A stretch of DNA of 22,590 nucleotides from Phoronis ovalis (GCA_028565635.1 JAOXYB010086719.1:1-22590); one strand, 5' to 3'. Shown: positions 9,520 to 19,692, counted from the first letter of the stretch. Numbers and translations: made by a program. The notes: a model not told the origin generated them from the sequence alone.

Positions 9520-11170
9520 CAGTGACAATCATGCGGTCCCATATCATGCTGGATTGCGGGGACTGGGACTTCCCCATCTGTTCACACCAGTGTCTGAAAC
9601 ATGTCTAAATGTAGATACCAGCAGAACTTAGGTCCCTTTTGGTACCCCATCACTGGTAAATGTTATCCTGGCACATGATACACACTGTATAAATGAGTCT
9701 CATTAGCTGGGCAGTTTCCAGCTTTTCCAGTTTGATCATGTTTCAGATATCTCATTCTATAGCTTTCTGTGGTCATTTATGACCAGAGGGGGTCTTCCTC
9801 TCATGGAAAGTTTATCAGATGAACTCTGCATATGGCTATGCAAGTTGACTGGCCCAAAAAGCAATGTCAAGTAGATGCAAAATTAGAGAAGTATTCTTTT
9901 TTCTTATTTTCAGATGTTCAGATGACTGTATATTTAGGAATACCATATTAGTATAAAGATTGACTAAAAGTAGAGGCAAGTCACTGTATATAATTTTTTT
10001 TTATTACAGTGACTGTAAAAGATATCAAATTCTCTGAATCATCAAAACTTCAAAATCTCCATGGAAGATTTGTGATATTTAAAAAAATATTTTTTTTGAA
10101 ATACTGAGACAATCAGATGATAAAAATTCATAAATAAGATGCCTTGCTATGCACAAGAAATAGTAAAGTAGCTGGTGAACTATTTACAGAGACAAAATGC
10201 AATTAAAATGTCTTGCAAATTAAAATATTTTGAAATCAATTTCAAGCTGATTTGAAAACCAGCAAAAACCACAACTGAATTTAAACTATTTAACACAGTA
10301 GTCTGACCTTGGACTGAGTTGTTTTAAGAAAATTAAGAAAGTATAATAATTTACATACTTTCACATGATTTTGTAGCTATTTTTAAGTAATATCCAAATG
10401 GTGATATTGTTTTTTTAATTTTTGTTTAATGAATATTTAAAGTATGCCCAGAGACAGACTATTAACACAGTAACACAGCCATAAAATCTTATCATCTTAG
10501 AAACATCTCAAGTTGATGGGGCTAAGCAAATGGTCAAAATTTGAAACTCATGACTCAAAAATGTCACAACAAACAGGACCATATTAAGGTGAAATATTTA
10601 AAACCTTCTGCTTATCACTGCTTCTTGGTTTACTGGTAATCAAGTGCTGGGTAAAGCAGGCATGTAATATATTGGTATATTTTCATAAAACCAGGGTGCC
10701 ACTTAACATTGGGTCAAAAAGGTTTTATCAATATACATCAGTACAGTGTCAAGCTAAGATCATAGGGCAACTGCAGGATCTTTTTTTATCACAATATTAT
10801 GGTAAAAGAGAGTTATGACATTTTATAAGATGCAGAATACACAATGAGTACAACATTCGTGCTTGGGCTTGGGTCTTTTTTAAATGATTTTAATCTTATT
10901 TAAATCAAATTTTTTTATAAAAACTGGTTTTTTAATTAAACATCATCTGTAATAAAAACCATGAAATGTTTCCTAAGAGTAGTAGTTAACTTGGGTGAAG
11001 TCCCTCATTTTATGCTGTATTTATTTTATACCATATCTGTAGGCTTGTTAGTAATTTTACAGTTCCTTTCTATACTTTTATCTTGGTGAAAGAGACTCAG
11101 GTAGCACATGGTCGAACATTGAATATTGGCCAACAACGGCTGTACAAAAAAAACTAAGTTCTTTAGCCCG
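9520..11170. other. Non-coding stretch
   Basis: No supported exon. It contains a slightly more GC-balanced patch at 9535-9720 (GGATTGCGGGGACTGGGAC...) with a loose resemblance to the patch at 20345-20385, then AT-rich sequence with poly-A/T runs. Confidence 0.45.
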
Positions 11171-11179
11171 GTAGTACTC

Positions 11180-11400
11180 AGGGATTCGTCTATATAGGGA
11201 CGTGCCAATTGAGTGGATCCGGGTTTTTTTCTGAATAAATAAGCTGAGTTCATCTGGTTTTTGACTAAAATAAACCGGTTTTCCAAGACATGTAAAATTA
11301 GCAATCAGGTTTTTTAGCCAAAAAAAGTTAAGCAAACCAGTTTTTTGGCAGAGAAAAATAGTTGAGAGGATCCAGTTTTTAAGCCTGTGCCGCGCACCCT
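11180..11400 (-). repeat. Degenerate minisatellite, core AAAAACCGGATNNACTCA
   Basis: Read on the minus strand, about six units begin with an A-run and a CTGG or CCGG word: AAAACTGGATCCTCTCAACT, AAAAAACTGGTTTGCTTAAC, AAAAAACCTGATTGCTAATT, AAAACCGGTTTATTTTAG, AAAAACCAGATGAACTCAGC and AAAAAAACCCGGATCCACTC. Units are 20-35 bases long and diverged. The repeat creates the spurious 153- and 92-residue minus-strand ORFs seen here. GGCCTTTAGCTCA just to the right (about 11430) resembles a phrase common in bivalve DNA (recalled, not checked). Confidence 0.6.
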
Positions 11401-11539
11401 TACAATAATTTTGTGAACTACCACCCTGGGCCTTTAGCTCACAATATTTTTTCAATACATCTAATGTACAATACATGCGTCTCCAAGTACACCACACACA
11501 GACAAATAGCCAGGACCAAGCAGGGTACATAAGATCCAC

Positions 11540-13110
11540 TTAAGTGACACTATGTTTTCCTAGGAAACATCCCAGAATCAGAAACACATGTGAAATAAAC
11601 AAGATTTAATTCTTAGATATATAAACTACAACTGGTCATAGTTTGGACACCTGAGAATGGTATGGTAAACAACCGGGTCCAGGTAGGATTCATGCTAAAT
11701 GAATGTGCTTCACAACGGTCTCCAGAATTGCACACTTATGTTCAGAACCACATTATTAAGCGTTTGTACACAAAGTATATTTTACTTATATTTTTTGGGG
11801 CTGCAGGGAAGAATACTAGTGTGTCAGTCTGGGGATGTTGCCACAGTTTTTCTAATACAATTAATATGACACTTAAAATGTTTGCCACATTTTAATAACT
11901 TTAGTCAGTGGGACCTGGAAATAGGGAATAAGTACTGATATAATGATCTGATTCGAAATGGCCCCCCTTGAGAAGCATTTTTTCTAGTGTTATTCTTCAG
12001 ATTGAAAAGTTACATACAAAGTGGCATGGCACTAGTCTAAAAGTACAAGCTATATTGCAATTGGCACACTTTCTTTTGCACGAGGCCATTTCAAAACAGT
12101 ACAATTAAACACTTTTTATAATTTACTTAAATTATTTACATGGCAGTGTATGTTTAGGCTTTTCCACGTGTCACCCAAGTCTTGGCGTGTGTGGCCATAT
12201 ATACAAACTGGTGTCATATACACCTGTCTTGTAACCATTTTTTTCGGGATCTATTTAAATGCCATGGTTGTTTGCTAATTTTTATTTTACAAGTAAATGC
12301 CAATTTCAAAACATGTCACAGTAGGACATTAGCCAACAGCAAGAGATGAATTTTATGCTCTTGTCAGCTATAGTTTGAGACATTCCAAGCAGAAACTGTA
12401 GTTGCAAGCTATCCAGAATTGACAAAACTATATCAAGAGAACAGTGAAATTACACGCATCTCCTTTGGTGCAAACTCTTGCTCCTTGTTTTGGATACAGG
12501 GTAAAAATGGAGTTGCACGTCATTACAAGCTTTTGTTTTCAGTTAAGCTGACAGGGAGCCAAATGTTGTACCTGATCAAAGGAAAAAGGTTAACATAACT
12601 TAATGAAATTTTGTGGAGAAATCCAGACACATAATTTTGATTTATAGTACCTGATCTTTTCTTATTTTATCTGTAAAAAGCCAATGTTTGAAAGATGCTA
12701 TCATTGAAGGCCATCAATCTGTCAAGTAAAACTGCCTATATACAAGCTGTAATATAAGCAAATTAACTAAGTATCAACAGCTCATGTCATATAACAGACA
12801 AAACATAGTTCAATATATACTCAAAGCTTGGTGGGACTACTGTATACAAACACAGGCATCAAAAAGTTTAAATGCTGTGAGAAATCAAGAATTTGCAATG
12901 TGAAGAACAACTTTTTGCCTGTTCAGTTTATTCAGTGATTTTACATATCTAATATTGTAACAGGTAACAATCAAAGAGTCTATATAGTGATCACCTGTTG
13001 AAATAATTGCTTACTAAGCATGTTACGAATATCCAAAAATAACTTCACAACAAGAACAACCTTTCTTAAAAATACTGTGTTAGATTTTATGATTTATTTA
13101 TGATTGCATA
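11540..13110. other. Non-coding stretch
   Basis: No supported exon. The plus-strand 77-residue ORF at 11662-11895 lacks family features or splice context. Confidence 0.45.
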
Positions 13111-13115
13111 GCTAC

Positions 13116-13206
13116 CTGGGGGGTCACTACATCAGATAACATTTGGATATGCCAGGCACCATCAAAAACGAGAAATTTCGAGACATATTTTGACAAAAAC
13201 CTATCC
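13116..13206 (-). CDS. Candidate exon, phase-compatible continuation of the kinase HR codon
   Basis: This 91-bp candidate exon has a strong acceptor (a T-rich tract ending tctgatcaag/GGAT) and a modest donor (CCCCAG/GTAGCT). Its first base completes the AG left by the kinase exon as AGG (Arg), and the next codon is GAT, giving HRD. It then reads RFLSKYVSKFLVF and DGAWHIQMLSDVVTPQ. The tail faintly resembles the beta7-beta8 stretch before DFG (FLV, then HIQ, then SD). However the conserved Lys and Asn of D-x-K-x-x-N are absent, the spacing is about six residues too long and DFG is missing. It may be a coincidence, because AG/RGAY occurs often by chance, or a degenerate kinase segment. It ends in phase 0. 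Confidence 0.17.
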
Positions 13207-13259
13207 CTTGATCAGAATATAAGAAAAAATATCGTTGTAATAATTAATCCCCTGCAGTA

Positions 13260-15080
13260 ATATCATATCCAACATTTAGACCAGAAGTGGATGTTTAGGG
13301 TTCTTTACGGTAGTTTCTTTGACATTTTGAAAAAAAGCCGTACTCCTTAATGAGGAGAGTTAGGTGGCATCAGATGGCAGTCTGAAACAAGGTAAAATAT
13401 AAATGAAAAATGCACCATTGAAACAAAAAATTCACCCACTGACAGCCAGACATACCCTCATCACTTTATATCAAGAGTGATCATAGGTACCCAATACCTG
13501 TCTGAACATGTTTGTAATATAAAATGACTACAAAAAGAAAGCAATCAAAGGAATTTAAAAGAGTAAAACATATCAAATATCTTAACAAAGAATTACACAA
13601 AGTTATAATATACCTGAAATAAAACAGAATAGGTGTTGAGATGTGCTATCAATAAATTGCAGTCAATGCTTTTTAAATCCCTGGATCTAATTTTCTATAC
13701 ATGACTCACTACCTAGGGAATCTCTTAATGTATTCAATCACTTTATTTATAGCCATGTGTCTGGTAAAATAGCTACTAATGGTGGATCTAGGATTGCTGC
13801 AAGTGGGTGGTCATTTTTATGTCTTTTTACAATCTGCATGGTAAAATAAAAGTAGGCTTCGGGACAGCGAAAGGATATGATATAGTCTGATGTAGCATTA
13901 CTGCAACTTAAAGAATCTTAAAATATTTCTGTGAACATTATTTCTAAATGTGTATAGAAAATGCCGAAACTGGTATCAGAATTTTAAAGTTCCTTGCCCT
14001 TAAAGTACAAAAAAAAACAGGTACTAACATTGGGTACTTATCAGTCACAAAATGCAAATAGCCACATCATTTGGTAATCAAATCTACTAATTATGTATTC
14101 TGTACCTGGCTTGACAACCCATGTGGCCTCCCAATATATCACATATTATATACAGTGTGGTAGACCACTACACCACAAGAACAATACTTTTATTGTCACT
14201 GCCACAAGATTACAACAAGTTGTCCTTGATAACATTTAACATATCCATGAATATAAATATACAGAATATCGATTTTTTATTTCAATAAAAAGGATATTTA
14301 AAACTGTGTTTACTTTTCACTTTATTGTTTTGAATAATTTATAAATAATTATTTAATCAACACTTTTATTGTGTTTAGCAAACCTTTTTTTTAATGGAAG
14401 ACATATCTACTTGGCAGTGTGAATACATATTTAGTTAAACCTATGTATTTTTTGCTACCCTGGATACCACAAAGTACTCATTAAAACCAATTTACACTTT
14501 GTGGTTGTGGATAGCATTTTGTTAACCTGATGAACTGTACAATCAAGACACAGGAAGTAGATACCTTCATGGAATTTTCCAGTGATCTAATGTCTACTAA
14601 ATTCCATCAAATTGTTAGGATTATATGTTTGCAGTTTCAAAGATGTACACTACACCTGGGTATTTTCAGCAATCACCATATTAATTCCAAAGGGAGTATA
14701 AAGTGCAATGCAACCAGCAGGAGCACTCTCCCCAGCAAATATTTCTCAAAGTATGTAATTCTGCTTTTTACCATGATTACCTTTTACTAAGATTTTCCCA
14801 GTTACATCCAGAATTTGATGCTTGGCTTCACCATGTAATCTCAAAAAATCTGGTAACACAAGGGGGCACTGCTATACATTTGATGTATTGCATGCATTGC
14901 AAATGAAATACACAAACATATTTTATTATGCCAACTATGGGTACTTCCTCCATAAGAACAACACGGAAATTATTATTTTATTATTATACTATTAATCCAA
15001 CTATGCAGCAGTAGCCACATGGACTAAAATATATCTTATTGAATCAATTATCTGTTGTCTGACATTATCTAAGCACTTGA
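13260..15080. other. Non-coding stretch
   Basis: Probably intronic relative to the minus-strand kinase gene. Two overlapping plus-strand ORFs at 14530-14906 show no recognisable domain. I searched this stretch by eye for kinase D-x-K-x-x-N and DFG codon patterns on the minus strand and found none. Confidence 0.45.
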
Positions 15081-15182
15081 AAGTGAAAAGTATCCCTGAT
15101 GAAAATATATTTACATGGTGCACATATCATTGAGGACACATAAAAAGTCTGTGTGGTGTAAGTAATAAGATTTTCTTCTCAC

Positions 15183-15349
15183 CTGTGAACAACGCCTCTC
15201 TCGTGCAAAAAACAAAGTGCAGATATTAACTGTCGTATAAACGGCCATGCTTGAGATTCTGTCAATCTGGAATCTTTGTGGGAGCGAACATATGAAAGGA
15301 GTTCTCCTCCAGATGCATATTCCAGCACCAGGCAATAGAAAGAGCTAGC
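15183..15349 (-). CDS. Internal exon of a Ser/Thr protein kinase (CAMK/AMPK-related style)
   Basis: This 167-bp exon encodes 55 residues plus two bases of a 56th codon. In order they are a beta5/hinge segment (FYCLVLEYASGGELLSYV), a short linker (RSHKDSRLTES), an alpha-E helix (PFIRQLISALCFLHERG) and the start of the catalytic loop (VVH plus AG, completing as HR). In this fold the hinge binds the ATP adenine and the following HRD Asp is the catalytic base; here the Asp must come from the next exon. The acceptor reads ttatttttcag/GCT and the donor CACAG/GTGAGA, both strong. The exon starts in phase 0 and ends in phase 2. The words GGEL, RQLISA, LH-x-x-GVVHR and LVLEY are typical of the CAMK group; RQLISA plus GVVHR recalls HUNK-like kinases, but I would not assign a subfamily from 55 residues. 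An overlapping minus-strand ORF in another frame is a shadow. It covers about one fifth of a normal 250-260 residue kinase domain. Confidence 0.85.
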
Positions 15350-15591
15350 CTGAAAAATAACAAATCAATTTCTCTTATGCAATATGCACTACTGTTTCAC
15401 AAATTATCATTCACAACTGTTAATAATTATTGCCTCATATCACTTTTTATCCATGTATTTAACTAGTAGTGCTCTCTATCATTTGTGGAGCAATTCAGAA
15501 TGTCTGTAGACATTTGGTTGACAAATGTCAAAAAAATCTTATATTTATGTAAATACGTTTATTTTAATCAACAAAAGGCCATTAGCCCATA

Positions 15592-15627
15592 TTGCACAAT
15601 TATATTACATTACAATTGTGTATACAA
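15592..15627. repeat. Inverted repeat, AT-rich hairpin
   Basis: CACAATT and AATTGTG are separated by ATATTACATTAC, giving a seven-base stem. TATTG on the left and CAATA on the right extend it imperfectly. It could be a remnant of a small palindromic element or simply AT-rich chance. Confidence 0.4.
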
Positions 15628-15629
15628 TA

Positions 15630-16440
15630 CATGTTACATATTTAGTACGTGACACATTAATATTCAACATATTTGATTAGTGTTGTTTAGATCACCCTTT
15701 CTGTGAAAAAAGAATTGTCTTGAAAAAATTTTATTATTTAAATTAATGTATCTGAAAGCAGATAAGCGTTTTAAGCCATATACGAAATTTATTTATGTTA
15801 AAATGTTAATACAGGCAAACAAAATTATATACAATGTATAAAAGTTCAAAGTTGTACATCAATAATTATGCCACTGAGATGATGAATTCCACAAAACACC
15901 AAATAAAGATGTGCAGCAGAAATTGATATAAGCAAACGTTATCTTCTAATTTTTTTAAACCTCTTAAACAGGAAACCCTTAGAGCAATTATGAATTTCAA
16001 AACCATTTTTCTGGCACAGACCAATGTTGATTTGACACTATCACAGCAAATGTGTGTGGTCATAGAAGCTTGAAAATTCAATAAGTTGTATATTCCTGTA
16101 CTGATAAATTCCCAGACAGAGTTTTGGTTAATTATCCTATGTATATTCTTGGAGTACACTGACCACACAGACAGGGGGAAATATACAAGCATTTCCTGTC
16201 AAAATCTTACACCACACTATTTTCTTAAGGCAGATGTCCGATTTTCTGAGGGGGCTCCTTTTTTGTAAAATTTATGGTTTTGGGAAAATGTTTTGTCAAA
16301 CTTTTACTAAAACTCGGGAAATTACATTTTTTTGTACCATTTTATGTTTTTATCCTGGGCATAGTATTCAGACACTTCGTTGGAGAAGGGAGGCAGCTAC
16401 AGCACTAAACCACATTTTCCTTAAATATGTGCATAGTTAT
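15630..16440. other. Probable intron of the kinase gene
   Basis: Lies between the kinase exon and the candidate micro-exon. The 108-residue minus-strand ORF and the overlapping plus-strand ORFs here look random. The missing beta4 block would be expected between here and the micro-exon, but no exon with an H-x-N-I motif could be seen. Confidence 0.4.
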
Positions 16441-16452
16441 ATATATACATGC

Positions 16453-16469
16453 GGGGGGGGGGGGAGGGG
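16453..16469 (+). repeat. G12-A-G4 tract
   Basis: Twelve G residues, one A and four G residues; the plus strand could form a G-quadruplex. A perfect CAGTCTG-TGCT-CAGACTG hairpin follows within 20 bases. Confidence 0.9.
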
Positions 16470-16646
16470 TTACTTCAGTCTGTGCTCAGACTGCTTTCTG
16501 TATATTATTCCATATTATTATTGTTATATCTTTATACTTTTATCTCTGGTTGCATAATACTATACATATGATCAGAAGAAGTTTAAGGTCCTAAAAAGTA
16601 CCCATACTCATTTTAATTAAATATATGCAGTTGTGTTATAAATACA

Positions 16647-16684
16647 TTTGATACTGAGTGAAGATTTTGATACTGGGTAAAGAT
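16647..16684 (+). repeat. Tandem duplication of a 19-bp unit
   Basis: TTTGATACTGAGTGAAGAT is followed directly by TTTGATACTGGGTAAAGAT, with two mismatches. A third partial unit (ATTGATCACTTGATACC) follows. Confidence 0.85.
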
Positions 16685-16735
16685 ATTGATCACTTGATAC
16701 CTTTAAAAAACAAAAGATAAAATTTTACCCAGAAT

Positions 16736-16770
16736 ACATATACATATATATGTGTGTGTGTGTGTGTGTT
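16736..16770 (+). repeat. TA/TG microsatellite
   Basis: A TACATATATA stretch runs into about nine TG units. It is a standard dinucleotide microsatellite and a likely length polymorphism. Confidence 0.95.
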
Positions 16771-16910
16771 TAGATAAGTTCAAATACAAGAATATGAAGA
16801 AAAATGAAGCTAAACTCAATATGATGTATGACAAAAACTGAATCTAAAGTTGAGGTATAACAAAAACATAGCCCTGTGCCCTCATGTGACAAACATATAA
16901 ATAAACTCAC

Positions 16911-16943
16911 CACACTTCCTAGAAGCCTCAGTTCCGAGTTATA
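16911..16943 (-). CDS. Candidate micro-exon in kinase alphaC region
   Basis: This 33-bp candidate exon has a consensus donor (GTG/GTGAGT) and is open in phase 0 at both ends, reading YNSELRLLGSV. If it follows the exon at 19639-19692 the joined text runs LLKKEAYNSELRLLGSV, resembling alphaC through the turn before beta4 (compare the common E-x-x-LL-x-x-L pattern). A block of about 9-14 residues containing the usual H-x-N-I beta4 motif would still be missing before the exon at 15183-15349. I did not find that block between the two. The acceptor is a weakness: a competing CTAG lies about ten bases upstream of the AG used, and exons starting there have stops in all three frames. Treat it as a hypothesis supported by phase and pattern only. 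Confidence 0.28.
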
Positions 16944-17732
16944 CTATCTCAATCTAGATTGGTACACAAAAATAGGGAAAAAATCTTATCTCTTTATACC
17001 ACACTTTGCTGCATGGGAAATTTGTTTACAACATGTATTTCCTGAAATGCTAACTGCAATACATGTATAAGGAATTAAGAAACAAAGAAATATCACATTA
17101 AATAACTGTTGGCCATGATGAAGAAATCATTTTTAGAGACCAAGTGAGATACTGATAACTTGAAATAACAAGACAATCTGGTAAAGTAGTCTAACTAATA
17201 TTAAGTGATGACAGATCATGATTTTCTATTTACTAACACCTGATATAAAGTTTCATTAGGTGTACATATATGTGAAAAGATTAATATAAGACAAAACATA
17301 TACAGGAAAAGATTTAATGCCAGCAAGAGCCTACTTTTCTTGTTTCACATGACAAGTGATTACACATTCTGTTGTATGACTGTGTTTAGAAATGCATATG
17401 GTAAATTACTTTTATCATTTCACAATTGAAAACTTTGAAGCTCATTCTCAGGGAGGGTATATTTAGTTTAAAGCAATAATAAGGCTGTAAAACTTGTAAT
17501 TACCAGCAATCACCACAGGTACATTGACTGCTGCCCAGTGTTTACTTGTTTTACCATAAATTCTTAATATTTAGCAAAAGATATTTTAACTTATTTTTGT
17601 CTTATAATTATTTTATATTCCATGTTTAGTCAAAGCAATTTTTACCTTTATTTTGATGCTAAATAATATGGGGGGCTATGGTCTGTTAAGTCCAAGCCAT
17701 GAGCATCCATTGACTCTTAAATGCAAGGAGAG

Positions 17733-17754
17733 TTTTTTTTTTTGTTTTTTTTTT
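17733..17754 (+). repeat. Interrupted poly-T (T11-G-T10)
   Basis: Eleven T residues, a G and ten T residues. There is no visible target-site duplication or attached retroposed sequence to show that it is the tail of an inserted copy. Confidence 0.9.
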
Positions 17755-17796
17755 GCTGCGAGCATTTGCAATATATAAGTGCGAGTATTGCACCTG

Positions 17797-17808
17797 GGGG
17801 GTACCCCC
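17797..17808. repeat. 12-bp perfect GC palindrome
   Basis: GGGGGTACCCCC is perfectly self-complementary and stands out in AT-rich surroundings. It may be a chance product of the local phrase repeats; no function is inferred. Confidence 0.8.
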
Positions 17809-18009
17809 TACATCCCTCAACATGAATACAAAAGTTATAACATGCAAAACTGTCATAGGTGATGTTGATTGTGGTACCTGCATATTTAAAGTCACTTTTC
17901 TTAGGGCATCCTCTTAACCTCGGGGAGGTCACTTGACAACTTTTTGATAGAGCAAGCCTGGGGGGACACTTACATATATTATGAATATGGGCGTGTACTA
18001 CCCACATGG

Positions 18010-18265
18010 GTAAATCCCTAAAAATGGGTTCACTTTTCACAGAATGGGTTCAAGTTTTAAAAAATCCCTAAAATGTGGTCATTGTTTTTTCACAATTTCT
18101 TTTAAAGGTAGTGTTTCCAGGAGAATTTTCAGAGAAAATCTTTAAATTGGTTCTTTTTGTGACAGAAAACCCTAAAAATGGATACATTTTGGAGACCAAA
18201 CTCCCTAAAAATGAGTGAATATTTTTAGTCTGGGCTACACATTCCCGTCTAAAAGTATGGTCAGT
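18010..18265 (+). repeat. Degenerate minisatellite, core CCCTAAAAATGGGTTCATTTT
   Basis: Recognisable copies include TCCCTAAAAATGGGTTCACT, GAATGGGTTCAAGTTTT, TCCCTAAAATGTGGTCATTG, ACCCTAAAAATGGATACATT, TCCCTAAAAATGAGTGAATA and GTCTAAAAGTATGGTCAG. Spacing is irregular (about 25-100 bases). The sequence alternates C-rich and A/T-rich words like the island at 9190-9510. Similar phrase repeats are, to my knowledge, frequent in bivalve genomes. Confidence 0.65.
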
Positions 18266-18716
18266 AACCCTCCAGGTATAAGTCCCAAGGTTTCATCACC
18301 CCAATTGCAGGCAACCTATGGCTAAAATATAGCCCACTGTAAGCAGCTGATGGTTAAAAATAGCATCCAATATCTAAAAACATGTCTGTCTGTAGTACAA
18401 GTGTATAATAAAATTCTATGCAAAGTTTAGCTTCAGTTTTAAGCAGATATTTTTGGTAACCTGTCCTAAGCAGTAAGCTAAAACTATACCCATTGTTAAT
18501 CGCAAGGCTGAAATATATGCATGACTTCTTACAAAATAAAACTCCCCATTGGGCAGCACCCCCAATACCTATATCCACTTTGAATGATATATAGTCAGGG
18601 CTCTAGCATTTCACGAGTAGTCATCGCTCTAAATGAAAGGATTATATTTGCATGCACTGACTAAGTAAAAATATAAGTACCTGGAACTTCTGTATCTGTC
18701 CAAGTACATTTGCATT

Positions 18717-18735
18717 CCCCCCCCCAAAAAAAAAA
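18717..18735 (+). repeat. C9-A10 homopolymer junction
   Basis: Nine C residues followed by ten A residues. Simple sequence with likely length variation. Confidence 0.9.
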
Positions 18736-18811
18736 TTTACAGTTGTGATTCCTTGAGAGTTATCAATAGCAGACAGACAGTCCATTCACAAATGTCTTGA
18801 TCTCATTAAGA

Positions 18812-18845
18812 GGTACAAACAGGGTAGCGGTACAAACAGGGTAGC
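18812..18845 (+). repeat. Perfect tandem duplication of 17 bp
   Basis: GGTACAAACAGGGTAGC occurs twice back to back without a mismatch. Perfect identity beside otherwise decayed repeats points to a recent event. Confidence 0.95.
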
Positions 18846-18849
18846 TGGA

Positions 18850-19620
18850 CTTATTTGCCAGATCTGCCTTTCAAGTACATCTTGGTTATTCTTAGTCTTA
18901 ATATATAACACATTATTTTTATATTTTGAATATAGAGTTTTTGCAATGTGAATTAGGTTGCCACTGCCAAATACTTCAGTTTTTCCTAAAATCCAATTTT
19001 ATATTACTATGATAAAAACAATTTATTTATTCATGTTGTTTCAACAAATGAAGAAATAAGGGTAAAATTGTCAATTACCAATATAATAATATCATGATAT
19101 GTAATCAATCCATGTAAGTCATGTAGACAGGCTGGGGTGCTAGGCAGAAATTAACAAACAAATCTATTTATTGAAAACTAACAATTCCTACCAGTTTTGA
19201 ATTAAGTGAATGTCTAACTGTCTGCTGCGGATATCCGCAAAAGGCTTGCTTCCACTGCAAATGAATAATAGACAATAAGATGGCAAACACGAATGGGAAA
19301 ACCCACATAGCTTTTTAAAATCCTGAATCTGTGGCATAATCATTTTCAAATGCTAGTTATTGATATAAGGCAAGAAAGGCTGGTCTTCTTGTATAAGGAA
19401 TAATAGAAGACTGTTAGAACCATCTGTAAATACACATTACAATTTTCTATTATAACATATTCCTAATGACTAATCATGAGCTTGGTCAACTGCTTCTTAT
19501 CACTTTCAAATCAGACAATGAGTCAGTACAAAAAATAATAGTATAATATTCCCAGGAACCTAACAGCACTGGTTACCATGCAAGTAGGTACAATGCCAAA
19601 AATAGCCAGTACATAATTAG
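18850..19620. other. Probable intron, no supported exon
   Basis: AT-rich DNA between the two candidate N-lobe exons. No ORF of note on either strand. Confidence 0.4.
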
Positions 19621-19638
19621 GACTCAGGTGGTGCTTAC

Positions 19639-19692
19639 AGCCTCTTTCTTCAGCAAATCCCTCAGGACAGGCACATCGGACAAATTGTTGGT
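19639..19692 (-). CDS. Candidate kinase N-lobe exon (beta3-alphaC linker)
   Basis: This 54-bp candidate exon has a pyrimidine-rich acceptor (ttcactcacatag/ACC) and a good donor (GAGGCT/GTAAGC). It is open in phase 0 at both ends and reads TNNLSDVPVLRDLLKKEA. A basic-amphipathic stretch ending LLKKEA is what the alpha-C helix of a Ser/Thr kinase looks like, where a Glu pairs with the beta3 Lys. It lies about 4.3 kb upstream, in transcript order, of the recognised kinase exon, which also begins in phase 0. A second open frame over the same bases has Cys residues (CACPEGF) but lacks matching splice phases. The assignment is an inference: the glycine-rich loop and the VAIK Lys were not found upstream in the window, so the first exons would lie beyond the right edge. 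Confidence 0.35.

Larger units (their letters stand above)
16980..17990. other. Probable intron, no supported exon
   Basis: Contains AT-rich DNA, the T-tract and the GC palindrome listed separately. A minus-strand open piece near 17500-17560 (KHWAAVNVPVVIAG before a GTAATT donor) has no usable acceptor. The two overlapping minus-strand ORFs at 17686-18040 look random. Confidence 0.45.

Noticed and set aside
11408-11470. Minus-strand splice-bounded piece reading VLKKYCELKAQGGSSQNY with a GTAAGG donor
   Set aside because: It is phase-compatible with the 8718-8916 exon, but the acceptor is poor and it overlaps a repeat-like phrase (GGCCTTTAGCTCA).
11078-11539. 153-residue minus-strand ORF, the longest in the window
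   Set aside because: It runs through the degenerate 11180-11400 minisatellite, has no family look, and stays open because of the repeat words.
14530-14906. Overlapping plus-strand ORFs of 86 and 67 residues
   Set aside because: No recognisable motifs, no start context and no splice signals; typical chance ORFs.
15060-15095. Acceptor just after the kinase exon giving HRD then TFHFQVLR and a stop
   Set aside because: The acceptor (tattttcatcag) is good and restores HRD, but the following residues are not kinase-like and end at once. Most likely a chance AG/GGAT.
15866-16192. 108-residue minus-strand ORF
   Set aside because: Low-complexity hydrophobic composition, no splice support, overlapped by other open frames on both strands.
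17500-17560. Minus-strand KHWAAVNVPVVIAG, superficially like a kinase beta3 strand
   Set aside because: It is at the wrong place in the domain order, lacks the beta3 Lys and has no acceptor.
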